From Panorpa germanica (Eukaryota; Arthropoda; Insecta; Mecoptera; Panorpidae), in the NCBI GenBank assembly GCA_963678705.1, contig OY783205.1, positions 13,516,001 to 13,580,000 on the forward strand: DNA of 64,000 nt, written 5' to 3'. This document shows, piece by piece, positions 11,979-23,300 of the stretch. The position numbers were made by a program, and so were the translations under genes. The notes below the pieces were generated by a model that had not been told where the DNA came from, did not search any database, and saw only the letters and a list, made by a program, of their open reading frames with translations. Positions within the stretch are counted from its first letter, which is position 1, and every line of letters starts with the position of its first letter.

Positions 11979-13933
11979 TCGCAGTATTTCCAATCAGCGC
12001 GATACTATAAATCATCGCATAAAATAATCGCGGTTCGAACAGAAATAATATTCAATTCACACAAAAAAGACAGTCGTCGCTTGCGGCGGGGGTAAACTCT
12101 AGTTTATGTATATCTGATAAACATTGTTAATATGCAATATATCATTATTTAACTTAATATATCTCTAATTTTAATTCATCAGAAATGGGTAAAAGACTGG
12201 GAAATTAAAGTATACGAAACAAAAAAATTACATTAAGAAAAAAATTTTCCCCCCTCCACTCGACAATCACATTAAATATTGCGCAGCTTCACCAAGCAGA
12301 GACTGTAAAATACCTAAGTTGCTATAGTTGGACAAGCGATTATGTTGGTAGTATTTACAAGGCCACACGGTTTATTAAAAAAAGAAAAAAGGAACAAAGA
12401 AAAGTAATGTTGTATTTGCAGCTCTGCTATATGGTATATAAAAGTAGTATTAATTATATTTCTAGTAAAGAAGAGACATGACGAAAATTAAAAGCAATGG
12501 GCTTGTGTACTCATTTTTAGAGGCTGATTTTTCAATTGAAGCGATATCCCAGTAAACAATTTGGTGAAGTGCCCTATTTAGTGACGTTTCTATCACTATT
12601 TCACTTCAATTATAGTTCGCATCAACTTTATCTTCATTTGTATTCCGACAGGTGAAGTAATTTCGCCATCTGTAGCCGATAAAGTAGACATTTTATATGA
12701 AAAAATGTGAGAAACTGAACTATAAATGAACACTTTTATGACAAAAAAATCGTGACTCATCTTCAATATGATGTCAAAGTGACTCCAAAATGTTTACTGG
12801 GATTTGTAGTGGTAAAATTATAATTCAAATTTTTAATTGCTATATCTCCGTCAACATTTAAATATTTAGTAAAATAGAAACGCCAATACACATTTATAAA
12901 CATCGACTTCAGTCAATAATTGTAAAACCTACTCATAATAAAATGAGTTCGCAAGCCCGTTAACCAATGTCGACAGGGTACGATACACCGGATATTAATT
13001 TATGTGTGGAAGAGTTTTAAAGATAAAATGCCTGAACCAACATTTATAGTATTATATATAAAAAAATTATTGGTAATTATACAATTTTTTTAATGAAAAA
13101 CGAAGCATCAGATCCATGTCTTACTCATGGATACTTACTTAAAATGTGTAATTTCTAATAAAAAAATTTATATGTAATAATTATTTTCAAAACCCTTTCA
13201 CACGAAAATTAATATCCAGTGGACCCTCAGATACTTAAGAATAATTTTCATTTGTGAAATAAGAATAAAAAATTTCGTTAGAAAAAATATATCATTTTTT
13301 AAAAACACAAAAACCTTAGTCCATGAACTTAAATAAAATTGCGTAAATGCCAGAAAGTCGTTAATGATTTAAATTGAATGTATAAGTTCTTAATTTTAGA
13401 GTATATTTATTATTATTTTACAGTAATGTACATATATCTCACATTCTTGAATGTACAGTGTACATATTTCAGACATTCGCCATTTAATCCAGGTACCAAT
13501 TCAGAAAGAGTTATTTAAGTGCCCAGGAATATAAAAAAATTAAATTGTCTTATTAAAAAGGAAAGAAGAATATTTATATTTGCTTTCATGTTGATTTTAG
13601 TTATCGAATAAGTTACCAATAAGGGTCACCATTAGAAGAATTACATCTTTTATATTAAGTATAGACGTAATTAATTATATTTTTTACAGATAAAATCAGG
13701 AAATATTGTAATCTACAAATAATAATACGTTCTTGAGGCTTTGAGGCTTTAGATTACCTTGCGTATTTCAACAAAACAACTTCTAAATACGCTTCTTACT
13801 AATATTCATATTTATCTTAGTTCTCTGACGTCATATCTCTAAATTTAATGCATATGGCTGTCATACTGTAATATTTCTATTAATTATATTATTATTAATT
13901 GAAGTTTCTCATATTTTATAAAAATAGTAATAA
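11979..13933. other. Non-coding spacer of unit B
   Basis: Matches the unit A spacer with small indels, including the MITE and the palindrome junction. It stops abruptly at 13933, the position equivalent to 6236 in unit A, where the DUF4806 block begins. Confidence 0.6.
12548..12801. mobile_element. 254-bp MITE, unit B copy
   Basis: Same terminal repeats and flanking AT as the unit A copy; same length. Confidence 0.8.
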
Positions 13934-13959
13934 CCCATACGAAGTCGCTGATGCTAAAA

Positions 13960-14110
13960 AAAAAACCATTGATCGGCCAAGGTATGGCTGCTGATGCTTG
14001 GCCAAGCATCGGTGCTTTGTAACGGCCGAGGGTTGGTAAACCATCGACGCCGTACTATGCCTATAATATTGACATGCGATCATCAGCCATTCCTTGGCTG
14101 ATGATGTGAT
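13960..14110. repeat. Left-end palindromic cluster of the 3.7-kb insertion
   Basis: Several short inverted repeats built on GGCCAAG, including the perfect palindrome at 13993-14010 and a hairpin at about 14079-14105 with ATCATCAGCCA and TGGCTGATGAT arms. Confidence 0.65.
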
Positions 14111-15770
14111 AAATTTTCTAGAACGCCTGCGCACTAAATATTACGTTAGTTGTTCCATAACCTTTTTGCACTAGCAATAAGTAATAAATTTATTGTTTTC
14201 ATTACCAGTGTTTTTCTGAATCTAGTGAGATACAATCAGCAGAACTTATAAAAAATAAATGCGTATTATTTGATTATGATAATAAATTATGTGCTATGTC
14301 TTTACTACATGAATGATATAATCAAATTTTTAAGTGTAAAACAATTAATATTATATTAAGTGTAAAAAAATTATTATTAGTATTTACTTTCAATAAATTT
14401 CGTTTTCGTATTTATTTTTATAAATAAAAACGTTTGTTGAAATACCACAAAAATTAAAAACTTGTGTCGCGTATATCTGTATATATTTATTATGTGTATG
14501 TGTGTCATAATATATATTAATTATAGATTTAAAAAAATTGCAGCGTTGGTGTATTACGTGTATATGTATGTAGACTTTTTTAATTATCTACATTAGTAGT
14601 TTTTGAATCTATTACCATCCCGGTACAGACTCCGCTTTGCAGGTTAGAATTTACAATCACGTGTTGAGATTCTATTATGCAGCCTAGAACTATTCAATCA
14701 CTGTTGATAGCTCACAATTTGTAGGTTATATCTCTAACCATCTGTTGAGATCCTAATTTGTAGGTACTTTCCACAATTATAAGTTACCATTAACATCAGC
14801 CTAAAGTTGATGTACAATACAACAATATAGTTCCCTTTAAACGAGTAAACACATAATTTGGCTATTAATAGTTTAATCACTTATCAAAGTCATAAAATTA
14901 CATCTAAATAAAGTTAATCAATCTTAATTATATTCACAACAAAATACACTAGATTAAATACAATATAGTTCTTTCAATGTTTATGCGTTACACCCGTAAT
15001 ACGCAGTACAATTGTCCATAGTTAACAACACAATATTCTTAATAAAAATACACACTAGTACTAAACATTACATTTGCTGTCTAACTCTATTGTTTACGAT
15101 AATCACAATATCAATTATATTACACCTAGTAATTAATTTAACTATGATTTTATATTCACAAAATAGCAACCAAATACAACTAGCATTCTTCTATCGCCAT
15201 TTTCTATTGAACACTTTTGCACACGACACGTTGTACGTGTATTCATGAGACAACGCCTTGATGACTCATCATCTTGAACAGCTAGCATACGCCGTTCGGC
15301 TGTTTGCTGTAAGCGCACTGGTAAGTATCTTTCTGTGAACGGCTATACTGTCTGTCACTGGTTTATTTATACATTTAAATATACCCCCGTTCTTATCCAA
15401 GATCTCTACCCTAGTTTACAGATTACTTATTTCTATTTCTTAAAACTAAATATAATTTAACTTAAAATTACTCCTTAAAAAATAATCCCACATGTATATA
15501 CGTGATAGTATAGCAGTATAGCATACACAATGCAGCGGTGTGCGTATATACATAACAGCAGTTGGATGACAAATAAGGCCGACTGTTTATACCATACAGA
15601 CTCATTTTGAGATACGGTGTCAGTGTGTGTATGGCAGTGAACGTGAGCAGTGTCCAGCCATCGAGACGTGAATTCCCTCGTGTTTTCTTCAAACAAATAA
15701 ACGTTTTATGCGCGCATTTCATGCAATAACACATAACCTCAAAATTTTGAATTTAAAACTGAATACAACG
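14111..15770. other. Intergenic DNA and possible 5' exon of the DUF4806-like gene
   Basis: Mostly AT-rich with no coding similarity recognised. Short open frames at 15012-15248 and 15468-15734 look accidental. A GTAAGTATTT donor at 15771 follows a more balanced stretch (about 15500-15770) and may mark the end of an untranslated first exon; this is inference from splice consensus only. Confidence 0.35.
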
Positions 15771-16200
15771 TAAGTATTTTTCTCTATCATAATTAATTTC
15801 GAAGTAATTAATTGCAATATTTCAATTTTTTTTTTTTAATTATCGAAAATTTTGTGTGTGAATGTCGCAGAAATTTCTTATTTTGTAGAATTAAAAAATT
15901 CTTTTTCAATTTAATTCCTTTATAATTACCATTTATTAATTATTTCGTATTTGACACATTTACATTAATATTTTTTTGAGTGAATAAGCAATTACTTTGC
16001 ATGTCTTAAGTGTAATTTATATATTACTTATTTATTTCCATCGATTTATTAAACTTTTTCTCAAATATCGGTTTCCGTGATTGATTTTTTTATTACATAT
16101 TTTATTGATACATTAGTTCTAATGAAAAAATTATTGATTCATGTTCATATATTACTATTAATTTCATTGTATTGATTAAAATTAATTTCTTTAATATTAG

Positions 16201-17363
16201 ATGAGCCTAAATCATTCTGAAGACGATTCTCAATACGCAGTTGTGTGTTTTTTACCTAGAAAAGATTATGGCGAGGATGAAATCGATTCCATATTCATGG
16301 CTAGATTATCAAGATGATAAGCTCTTTTGTTATTATCCAAACACGAAGAAAGATTTAAAAAAACGGGATAAGTATCTAGAAAAATTATCTGGACCAAAAA
16401 GCTCATGGACCAAGTGTCAAGTCGAAATTATCTCCAGCACAAGTAAGTTGTAAATAATTAATTTTTTTTTTTTTTAATTATCACTGAACTGATAACTATA
16501 TCTGTACTTAAAATATTTCTTTTAATCGTAAAAATTTTAATTAAAAAATGAGAATAAGTTTTCATTATGAATTATTCTTTTTTGTTTTACTTTCATTACA
16601 ACCATTTGTGGGGACTGTCTTCCAGGACCATCTGCTTTAATCCATATCATCTCACATTATATAAAATAGAAAATTCATTCTCAGGTACATTAGAACAAGG
16701 AAAGCGGCATTTGGCACGCGCAGAAGTCACTTTACAAGTCGACACGGACAATGCAGGTCCTTCAAGCCCTCAAAATATTGTCCAACTTTCAAATGATGCT
16801 ATAAATCATGAATTGAGTGATGTGAGGTCAATGGGTGAATGGGTCAATGAGGTGAATCAATCGACTAGCAGTGTTCCTAACAAAACTTTAACTGCGGCGA
16901 TGGAAGTTTATAACGGTATATTTCCTATCAATGACCTCGACCGTTTTACAGTGTTTGATGCTGGACTAACAACTCCTGCCAATAATAATCAATTAAAAGA
17001 TTTGTTCAAAGTAATTACTTATGGTGAAAGTGATGTAAGTGTTTGCATAAGGAAAACGCTGTCTGAAGTATTTACCCCGCCCGTACAACAACTCTATTCA
17101 GGCACTGGTAGACTTGTACGTGGCGTGGGTAAACTGAATTTTAGTGTGACAAATACCTTTAAATGTTTAGAAGGTTAGTAATATTTATGAATGCTATCAA
17201 CTTATTAAAATATATGTATTTATATTAAATATTTTTAATTTCAGATATCATCCAAGAAAAATTTGGGGACTCTGAACAATGCAAAAGTTTTAGATGCAAA
17301 ATCGGGACTTTTCTAGCCAATGCGGGTGATAGAGAAGGTGGAAGAGAAGAAGGCAAACTCTGA
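16201..17363 (+). pseudogene. DUF4806-like gene, probably frameshifted
   Basis: Three exons can be joined: about 16201-16442 (donor GTAAGT), 16685-17173 (acceptor CTCAG, donor GTTAGT) and 17245-17363 (acceptor TTTCAG, stop TGA). Codons split across both junctions restore sensible frames (S-T-L-E-Q-G-K-R; L-E-D-I-I-Q-E-K). The first part reads AVVCFLPRKDYGEDEIDS, then a jump of frame near 16265-16295 is needed to reach PYSWLDYQDD, CYYPN and SSWTKCQV. That layout is typical of the N-terminal module of insect DUF4806 proteins. The C-terminal FPINDLDRF...FKVITYGESDVSVCIRK region resembles DUF4806 itself. Function of the family is unknown. It ends about 100 bp before the hairpin. The frame break may be real decay or a missed intron. 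Confidence 0.6.
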
Positions 17364-17465
17364 TGCTCAGGATCATCGTCTCACCCATATAAAAAATGAA
17401 GAACGGTCTATTGATGGTCCAAGACTGGCGGTCGATCCCCGGGCATTGGCCAAACATCTGAATAT

Positions 17466-17652
17466 ATGCTTGGGCCAAGACTGGGCGAGCAACGGATGTT
17501 AACGCCATGCCAATGTTGGCGACTAAGCATCGGCCGATGTTCGGCGACTATGCTCGGCCGACGCTCGGTGACTATGCTCGGCCGATGCTCAGTCGTCAAC
17601 ATTGGCATGGCGTTAACATCAGTTGCTCGCCCAGTCTTGGCCCAATAGCATA
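17466..17652. repeat. Long GC-rich hairpin with internal 24-25 bp direct repeats
   Basis: The left arm (17466 to about 17545) and right arm (about 17573-17652) pair over roughly 75 nt with few mismatches, including GGGCCAAGACTGGGCGAGCA. The centre has three direct repeats of 24-25 bp, each with a GCATCGGCCGATG-like or CTCGGCCGA palindrome. Similarity to the array unit resumes at about 17651. Confidence 0.8.
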
Positions 17653-18238
17653 TTAAATATCAAAAATTGATGGATATATATCTATTTAAAGTTTGAATGT
17701 GTTATCCTTGTAGTTGATAACGTCACATACTTGTTAAAATATAATAAGTAATGTTATTTATTTTTTGTTTTATATCACGACATAATATTGAAACATTATG
17801 GGTCAACTCAACAGGTGTTATTGCTTTGACGTTTAATTTTGCATCTCCTTTGCACTTCTCTTGTTTAACTGTGATTCTAAAGATAGACAAATGGTATATG
17901 GGAAGAATGTGAGGAAGGAATGTCATCGTAAACTCGGTCTTTTTCTGTAAATTTTACCCCTTTAATTATAAAAGACAAAAAAATGACTATTTCAATCGTC
18001 GATAACTTTTATAATATTGCGCATTGAATAAAAATAAGTGGATATTTAAAGTTTTCGTAGCAAACTTTATCAATGTACAGTGCAGTTTTATAGAAATTCT
18101 GTTTTAATGCACAACCAAATTTCTAATTAAATTTTTATTTGTGTTTTTAGGCGAATATCATGCAATCACAATTTTCACAAAGACTGTATTGAAAAGTGGA
18201 TCATGGAGAAAAACAGCTGTCCAATGTGTGAATTTAAA
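17651..18238 (+). pseudogene. RING-H2 copy C: promoterless, exon 4 truncated
   Basis: Similarity to the unit resumes just after exon 3, so promoter and exons 1-3 are missing. Exon 4 begins at 18151 with four T (correct frame) but breaks off at about 18228, inside the C-P-M-C codons. It joins sequence equivalent to 8810 in unit B, deleting the last zinc ligands, the tail, the stop and the poly(A) signal. Confidence 0.85.
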
Positions 18239-18477
18239 TAAAATTGCATAAATGCCAGAAAATCGTTAATTTTTGAAATTTAATGTTCTTCATTTTAGAG
18301 CATAGTATTATAACAAACATAACTACATTAAATTATTTTAAAGAATTAAAGAATAATAAATTAAACAATTACTCATAAAAAAACAGGATCGCGTATAGAT
18401 ATTAAAAATGTTATGAAGCAGTTTTTTATTTTAGTGCATAATGATCATAATTGCAAATATTTAAAAGAATGAAAAAA

Positions 18478-19753
18478 TAAGGCACGGTGGACGACTTGCT
18501 AACAGGCGCAAACACGCGACAAGAAGCAGAGTCTCTACGAGATGAACTGAATTGCATCACTAAAAGGGGAGGGTTTAACTTGAGAAAATGGGCGTCAAAT
18601 GATCCATCTCTCGTGTAAAACTGCGATGAAAATGACAATGCTATCCACATGTCACTGGATCCTGATATGACACTTAAGGCCATAGGTATTCACCGGAATG
18701 CTAGGTAGGATCAGATTTTGTACAGTGTAAATAGCAGTAAAATTACCGCAGTTTATAAACGATCCATCTTAAGTCAAATAGCTCAATTATTTGATCCGCT
18801 GGGTTTTCTGGGTCCGGTAATAGTGTATGCAAAAATAGTTATGCAAGTGTTATGGAAATTAGGTGTAGCCTGGGATGAAGCTATTTCCGTAGAAATACAT
18901 ACTTTGTGGTCAACCTTTCGTGACCAGCTTCCGTTTCTCGAATCACCGCGGTTCAAACACTGCATCACTGTAGCTGAATCAAAAAATATTTAATTACATG
19001 GGTTTTGTGATGCTAACAAAAAGGCGTATGTGTTTACCTACGATCTGTAGATAAAAATGATAGGGTCCACGTTCAACTAATTTGCTCTAAGTCGCGAGTG
19101 GCTATAGTAAATTCCATTTCACTATTTCGTTTGGAGCTCTGTGGCGCCCTTTTGCTTGCTCGGCTTGTTGAAACTGTGAAACCGCGCTGTTAATTACCAT
19201 TGACGACCTTTCTTGTGGTGTGACTCCCCGATAGCATTGCATTAGATCAACACTTATCCGCATCGCCTAAAAACATTTGTCTCTAATCGCGTCGCCGAAG
19301 TACAACGATTAACTGCCACGTGTCATTGGCGACACGTTGCTTCACTTGACAATCCCGCGGATCTAGTTTCTCGCGGTCAGCTTCCGTCGGAGTTTATTTC
19401 AGGAAAACTGTGGCAGCATGGGCCGTCATGGCTATAAAAACCTCAGAATTCATGGCCCAAAACAATTTTAGTTAGCATTGAGCTACCTGATGTAAAAACA
19501 CACGCGCTTGCTAATTACACCTGCTTGAAATTACAATCGCGAAGGTTTGAGTTGATTGACAGGTACTCCTCGCTGGGAAAAACGACCCGTATTGTTGCAT
19601 ACATTCTCCGGCTCATTAATCATTCAAGATGCAAGGATTCACCGCGAACTTATGGCTGCTTATCGCTTTCGGAAATGGCCACAGCTCGCGAAACGATAAT
19701 TAAAATGGTTCAAGGATCCTCGTTTTCAGTAGAAATTAATCGTTTAAAAAAGG
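18478..19753 (+). pseudogene. Decayed BEL/Pao pol remnant, unit C, left part
   Basis: Begins V-D-D-L-L-T-G (GTGGACGAC at 18487), so this copy keeps the RT active-site valine. Shared lesions of the family are present, plus a private stop (TAA in place of CAA at 18990). It is split by the young BEL element at the purine run 19745-19753. Confidence 0.9.
19749..19753 (+). repeat. 5-bp target site duplication (left) of the young BEL element
   Basis: AAAGG here and again at 26467-26471. The uninterrupted sequence in other units (for example around 10325) has it once. Confidence 0.9.
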
Positions 19754-20053
19754 TGTACGAAATAAAACCATGCGAGTAAAATAGATTGAATAATTTATTT
19801 AAATATTCAACGATAAAATTAATTTACACTTTTATTAAATAACTTTAACCAAATTCTTATAATGCAAAATGGTTGTGAATCATGATGCTTGCCAGTGTAA
19901 AAGCCAGAACACGACTAACTTGCTTGCCATATGGCTCCGCCGTACACACCAATCCACAGTAATATTGCCCTGCGTGTAACTTCTACCAGAGACAACAATA
20001 CATTATAATATTGGAATGTCAGCAGAGACATATCTTATGTTTTGTACTGAACA
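19754..20053 (-). repeat. 3' LTR of the BEL/Pao element
   Basis: 300 bp; in element sense it runs TGTTCAGTAC to TTTCGTACA, with AATAAA in the 3' half. No difference from the other LTR was found by eye. Confidence 0.95.
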
Positions 20054-20331
20054 TAAATTGCGGGCCAGGAAAAAATAGCTGATCCCACAACCATTTTAAA
20101 ATATATACAAAAATACATTAATACATAGAGCTTCATAATATTATAAACTTCTTAATTCTATGATAGTCTACATAATTGTGTGAAAATAATATAAAACAAA
20201 ATAATAACTATCCTAAACATAACAGAAATCGTAATTATCATTATAGCATACATTATCATTTGCATAATGGACACAACAATCAATTCAGTGGTAGCCTACA
20301 CAATTTTGTGATGGGTCTATTGTAGACCTTA
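20054..20331 (-). other. 3' untranslated region of the BEL/Pao element
   Basis: Between the stop codon and the 3' LTR. No open frame and no clear polypurine tract next to the LTR; the bases next to the LTR read GGCCCGCAATTTA in element sense. Confidence 0.6.
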
Positions 20332-23300
20332 TCACCAATTCTTCAAATCAAAAAAGACCTTTGTAATTCTGGCCATTGGCCAATTTAGTGGGGGTGAGTT
20401 TAAATTCTTTACAATAACTAAATCACCTTCTTTTAGGTTCTCATTAGCATATTTCCACTTGGGACGGCTCTGAAGCTGTGTGAGGTAGTCCTTAGACCAA
20501 GCTTGCCAAAAGTCTTGTTTTAGTTTTTTGACAATATTCCAAAACTTAAGACGATTGACTGGTACCTCTGTTAAATTAACTTCAGGGTATTCAATCAGAG
20601 CAGTGCCAATTAGAAAATGTGCTGGAGTTAAGTATTTATACTCATTTGAGCTTAGTGGAAGCAGTGGTCTCGAGTTTAGCACCCCTTCAATCTGTATGAC
20701 TACTGAATTTAATTCCTCATAAGTTAAGGCCAAATTACCAACTACTCTCTTAAGGTGGTGCTTCACACTTTTGACCCCTGCTTCCCATATGCCACCAAAT
20801 TCAGGAGCATAACTGGGTATAAACATAAATTTAATATATAAATTATTACAAAAGCTTATAACAGTATTTCTATGAGACTTATTAGTCTGTAAATTATACA
20901 ATTCTTTTAATTCATTAGCAGCACCCTTAAATGTTTTAGCATTATCACAATAAATTTTAGTGGGCATGCCTCGTCTAGAAATAAAACGATTAAGACATGC
21001 CAAGAATGTTTCAGTTCTTAAATCAGAAACCACTTCCATGTGTATGGCCTTTGTTGAAAAGCAAACAAACAATGAAATGTAGCCTTTTGTAATCAATGGT
21101 TTACGTATGCGAGCTATCTTTATATTAAAAGGTCCACAAAAATCTACACCTACATGCTGAAATGGTCTTGTAGCTGTAACTCTGTCAGTTGGTAAAGAAC
21201 CCATCAATCGTTTAGCAGATTCAGCCTTCAATCGCGAACATATAACACATTTGTATAGTACCTTTTTGACCTCCCGTATGCCATTGATAATCCAGAACTT
21301 TTGAGACAAGGAGCTGAGTACTAATCTAGCACCAGCATGGAGCAAACGTAAGTGCTCATTTTTAATTATGATAGAGGTGATATTGTTGGCCTTTGGCAGT
21401 ATGACTGGGTGCATTTTATCTTTTGCAATGCCTGCATTTTGCAATCTGCCACCAACACGAATCAAACCAGCGCTGTCTATGAAAGGATGGAGATTACCTA
21501 TACCGGTTTTGATAATCGTACCACCTAAGAGACATTTTATTTCTTTAAAAAATATTTGTCTTTGAACTGAGCGAATGATAATTAATAAGGAATTATGAAG
21601 TTCTTGTGGAGATAAATGTCCATTTGAACTGTGAACTGTCTTTTTACAGTTATTAAAGAATCTGTACACGTAAGCTAAGACACGCTGTAGTTTATTGATA
21701 TTGGAAAATTTTTTAAACAAGTCTAACATTAAAGGTGCTTGTTCGACTTCAATGTTACAAAGATTACAGTTTATATCTTCATCATCTGATGGAAGTACTG
21801 TATTTAAATCAAAATAATGATCATGTTTAAAATCACAATTGGATAGATACTGAGGACCGTTCCACCAAAGATTCTGATTCTTTAAGTGTTGTGGTTCTAT
21901 ACCACGAGAAATTATATCAGCTGGGTTATCAGCTGATTTTACATAGTACCAAGAGAATTTATCTGTAAGCTCTGTTATTTTCTTTACTCTGTTATTAACA
22001 TAGATATTGGCTTTTAATTTGTCCGCTTGAATCCAAGCAAGGACTATTTTGGAATCACAATAAAAGAAAACTCTATGTTCCAATCTAGTCTTGAGTAAAT
22101 TACTAACTCTAGCCGCAAGTTGCGCCAGCAAAACTGCACTATTTAGCTCTAGTTGGGGTATTGTAAGTACCTTACCTAGTGGAGCCACACGAGACTTGGC
22201 GCAAATTAATTTTGTTTTTACCTTGCCATTTGCTGTAACGGTTCTCAAGTATAGGCAGCACCCGTACGCTTTCATAGATGCGTCTGCATAGCCTATTAAC
22301 TCTGCAGTAACAAATTTTTGCTCCTTTATAAGCCGATCTATTGAAATACTGTCTGCTTTCTTTAGACCATTGAGGAACTTTTCCCACATCTGTAATTGTT
22401 TGTCAGGCAGCGGTGCATCCCAATCTATTTTCAAAATCCAAAGCTCTTGCATAATTAACTTGGCAACTACAATTATAGGACCAATCAATCCTAACGGATC
22501 AAATAAAGTCCCAATAAAACTAAGTACTTTTCTTTTAGTATTTAAATTGTTATTATTCGTGTTAGGACACTTAAAGGTAAATGTATCCGAAATAATATTG
22601 TATTTTAGACCTAATGTTTTGATAATGGCTGATTTATTTAAATCTAATTCATTGATATATTTTTTATCACTAGAGATGTCGTCGAGCACTGAGGGATGAT
22701 TGGAAGACCATTTGTGCAATTTAAAATTACCTAATTGTAGTAAATCAATTAATTGAGACTTTAATTCAAATAATTCTTCCACGTCATCGCACCCAACTAT
22801 GACATCATCAACATACGTATTGTAGCACATTGCTCTCGCTGCAAGAGGATATTTATGTTTGTAGCGATGGGCAAGTTCTATGAGACATCGTGTGGCCAAA
22901 AAGGTAGAAGATTTCAGTCCGTATGTTACAGTCTTTAATTGCAAACAACTGATGGGCTTACTTGGATCATCTCTCCATAAGATATTTTGTAAGACATTGT
23001 AAGTGTCATTAGTTAGAATGCAGCGGAACATTTTTTCTATGTCACAGACAATTGTGTACACATAAGTTCTAAACAGTATGAGAATATCGAAGAGCTCGCC
23101 TTGAACCACAGGACCATTCAGCATAACATCGTTGAGAGAAACTTTATTTTTAGAACGCATGCTTCCATCAAAGACCACACGCAATTTAGTAGTTTTGCTA
23201 TCATTATTGGTAACTGCATGATGCGCTAAAAAATAATTAGGAGTATTATAAACATCATAAGAATTTATGTCTATTTCCCTGGCATGTCCCATCTCTATAT

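Larger units (their letters stand above)
13934..17650. mobile_element. Unclassified 3.7-kb insertion/replacement with palindromic ends and a DUF4806-like gene
   Basis: Foreign to the repeat unit. It replaces the segment equivalent to 6237-7849 (promoter and exons 1-3 of the RING gene). The left end has the perfect 18-bp palindrome GATGCTTGGCCAAGCATC (13993-14010) and a CATCAGCCA/TGGCTGATG hairpin near 14080-14105. The right end has a long hairpin (17466-17652). Both ends share GGCCAAG and GATGCTTGG motifs and are GC-rich against AT-rich surroundings. No transposase and no target duplication were seen, so it could be a non-autonomous element or DNA captured during break repair. Confidence 0.5.

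Noticed and set aside
15012..15734. Small frames at 15012-15248 and 15468-15734 as genes
   Set aside because: AT-driven or repeat-like composition, no motif, no splice support.
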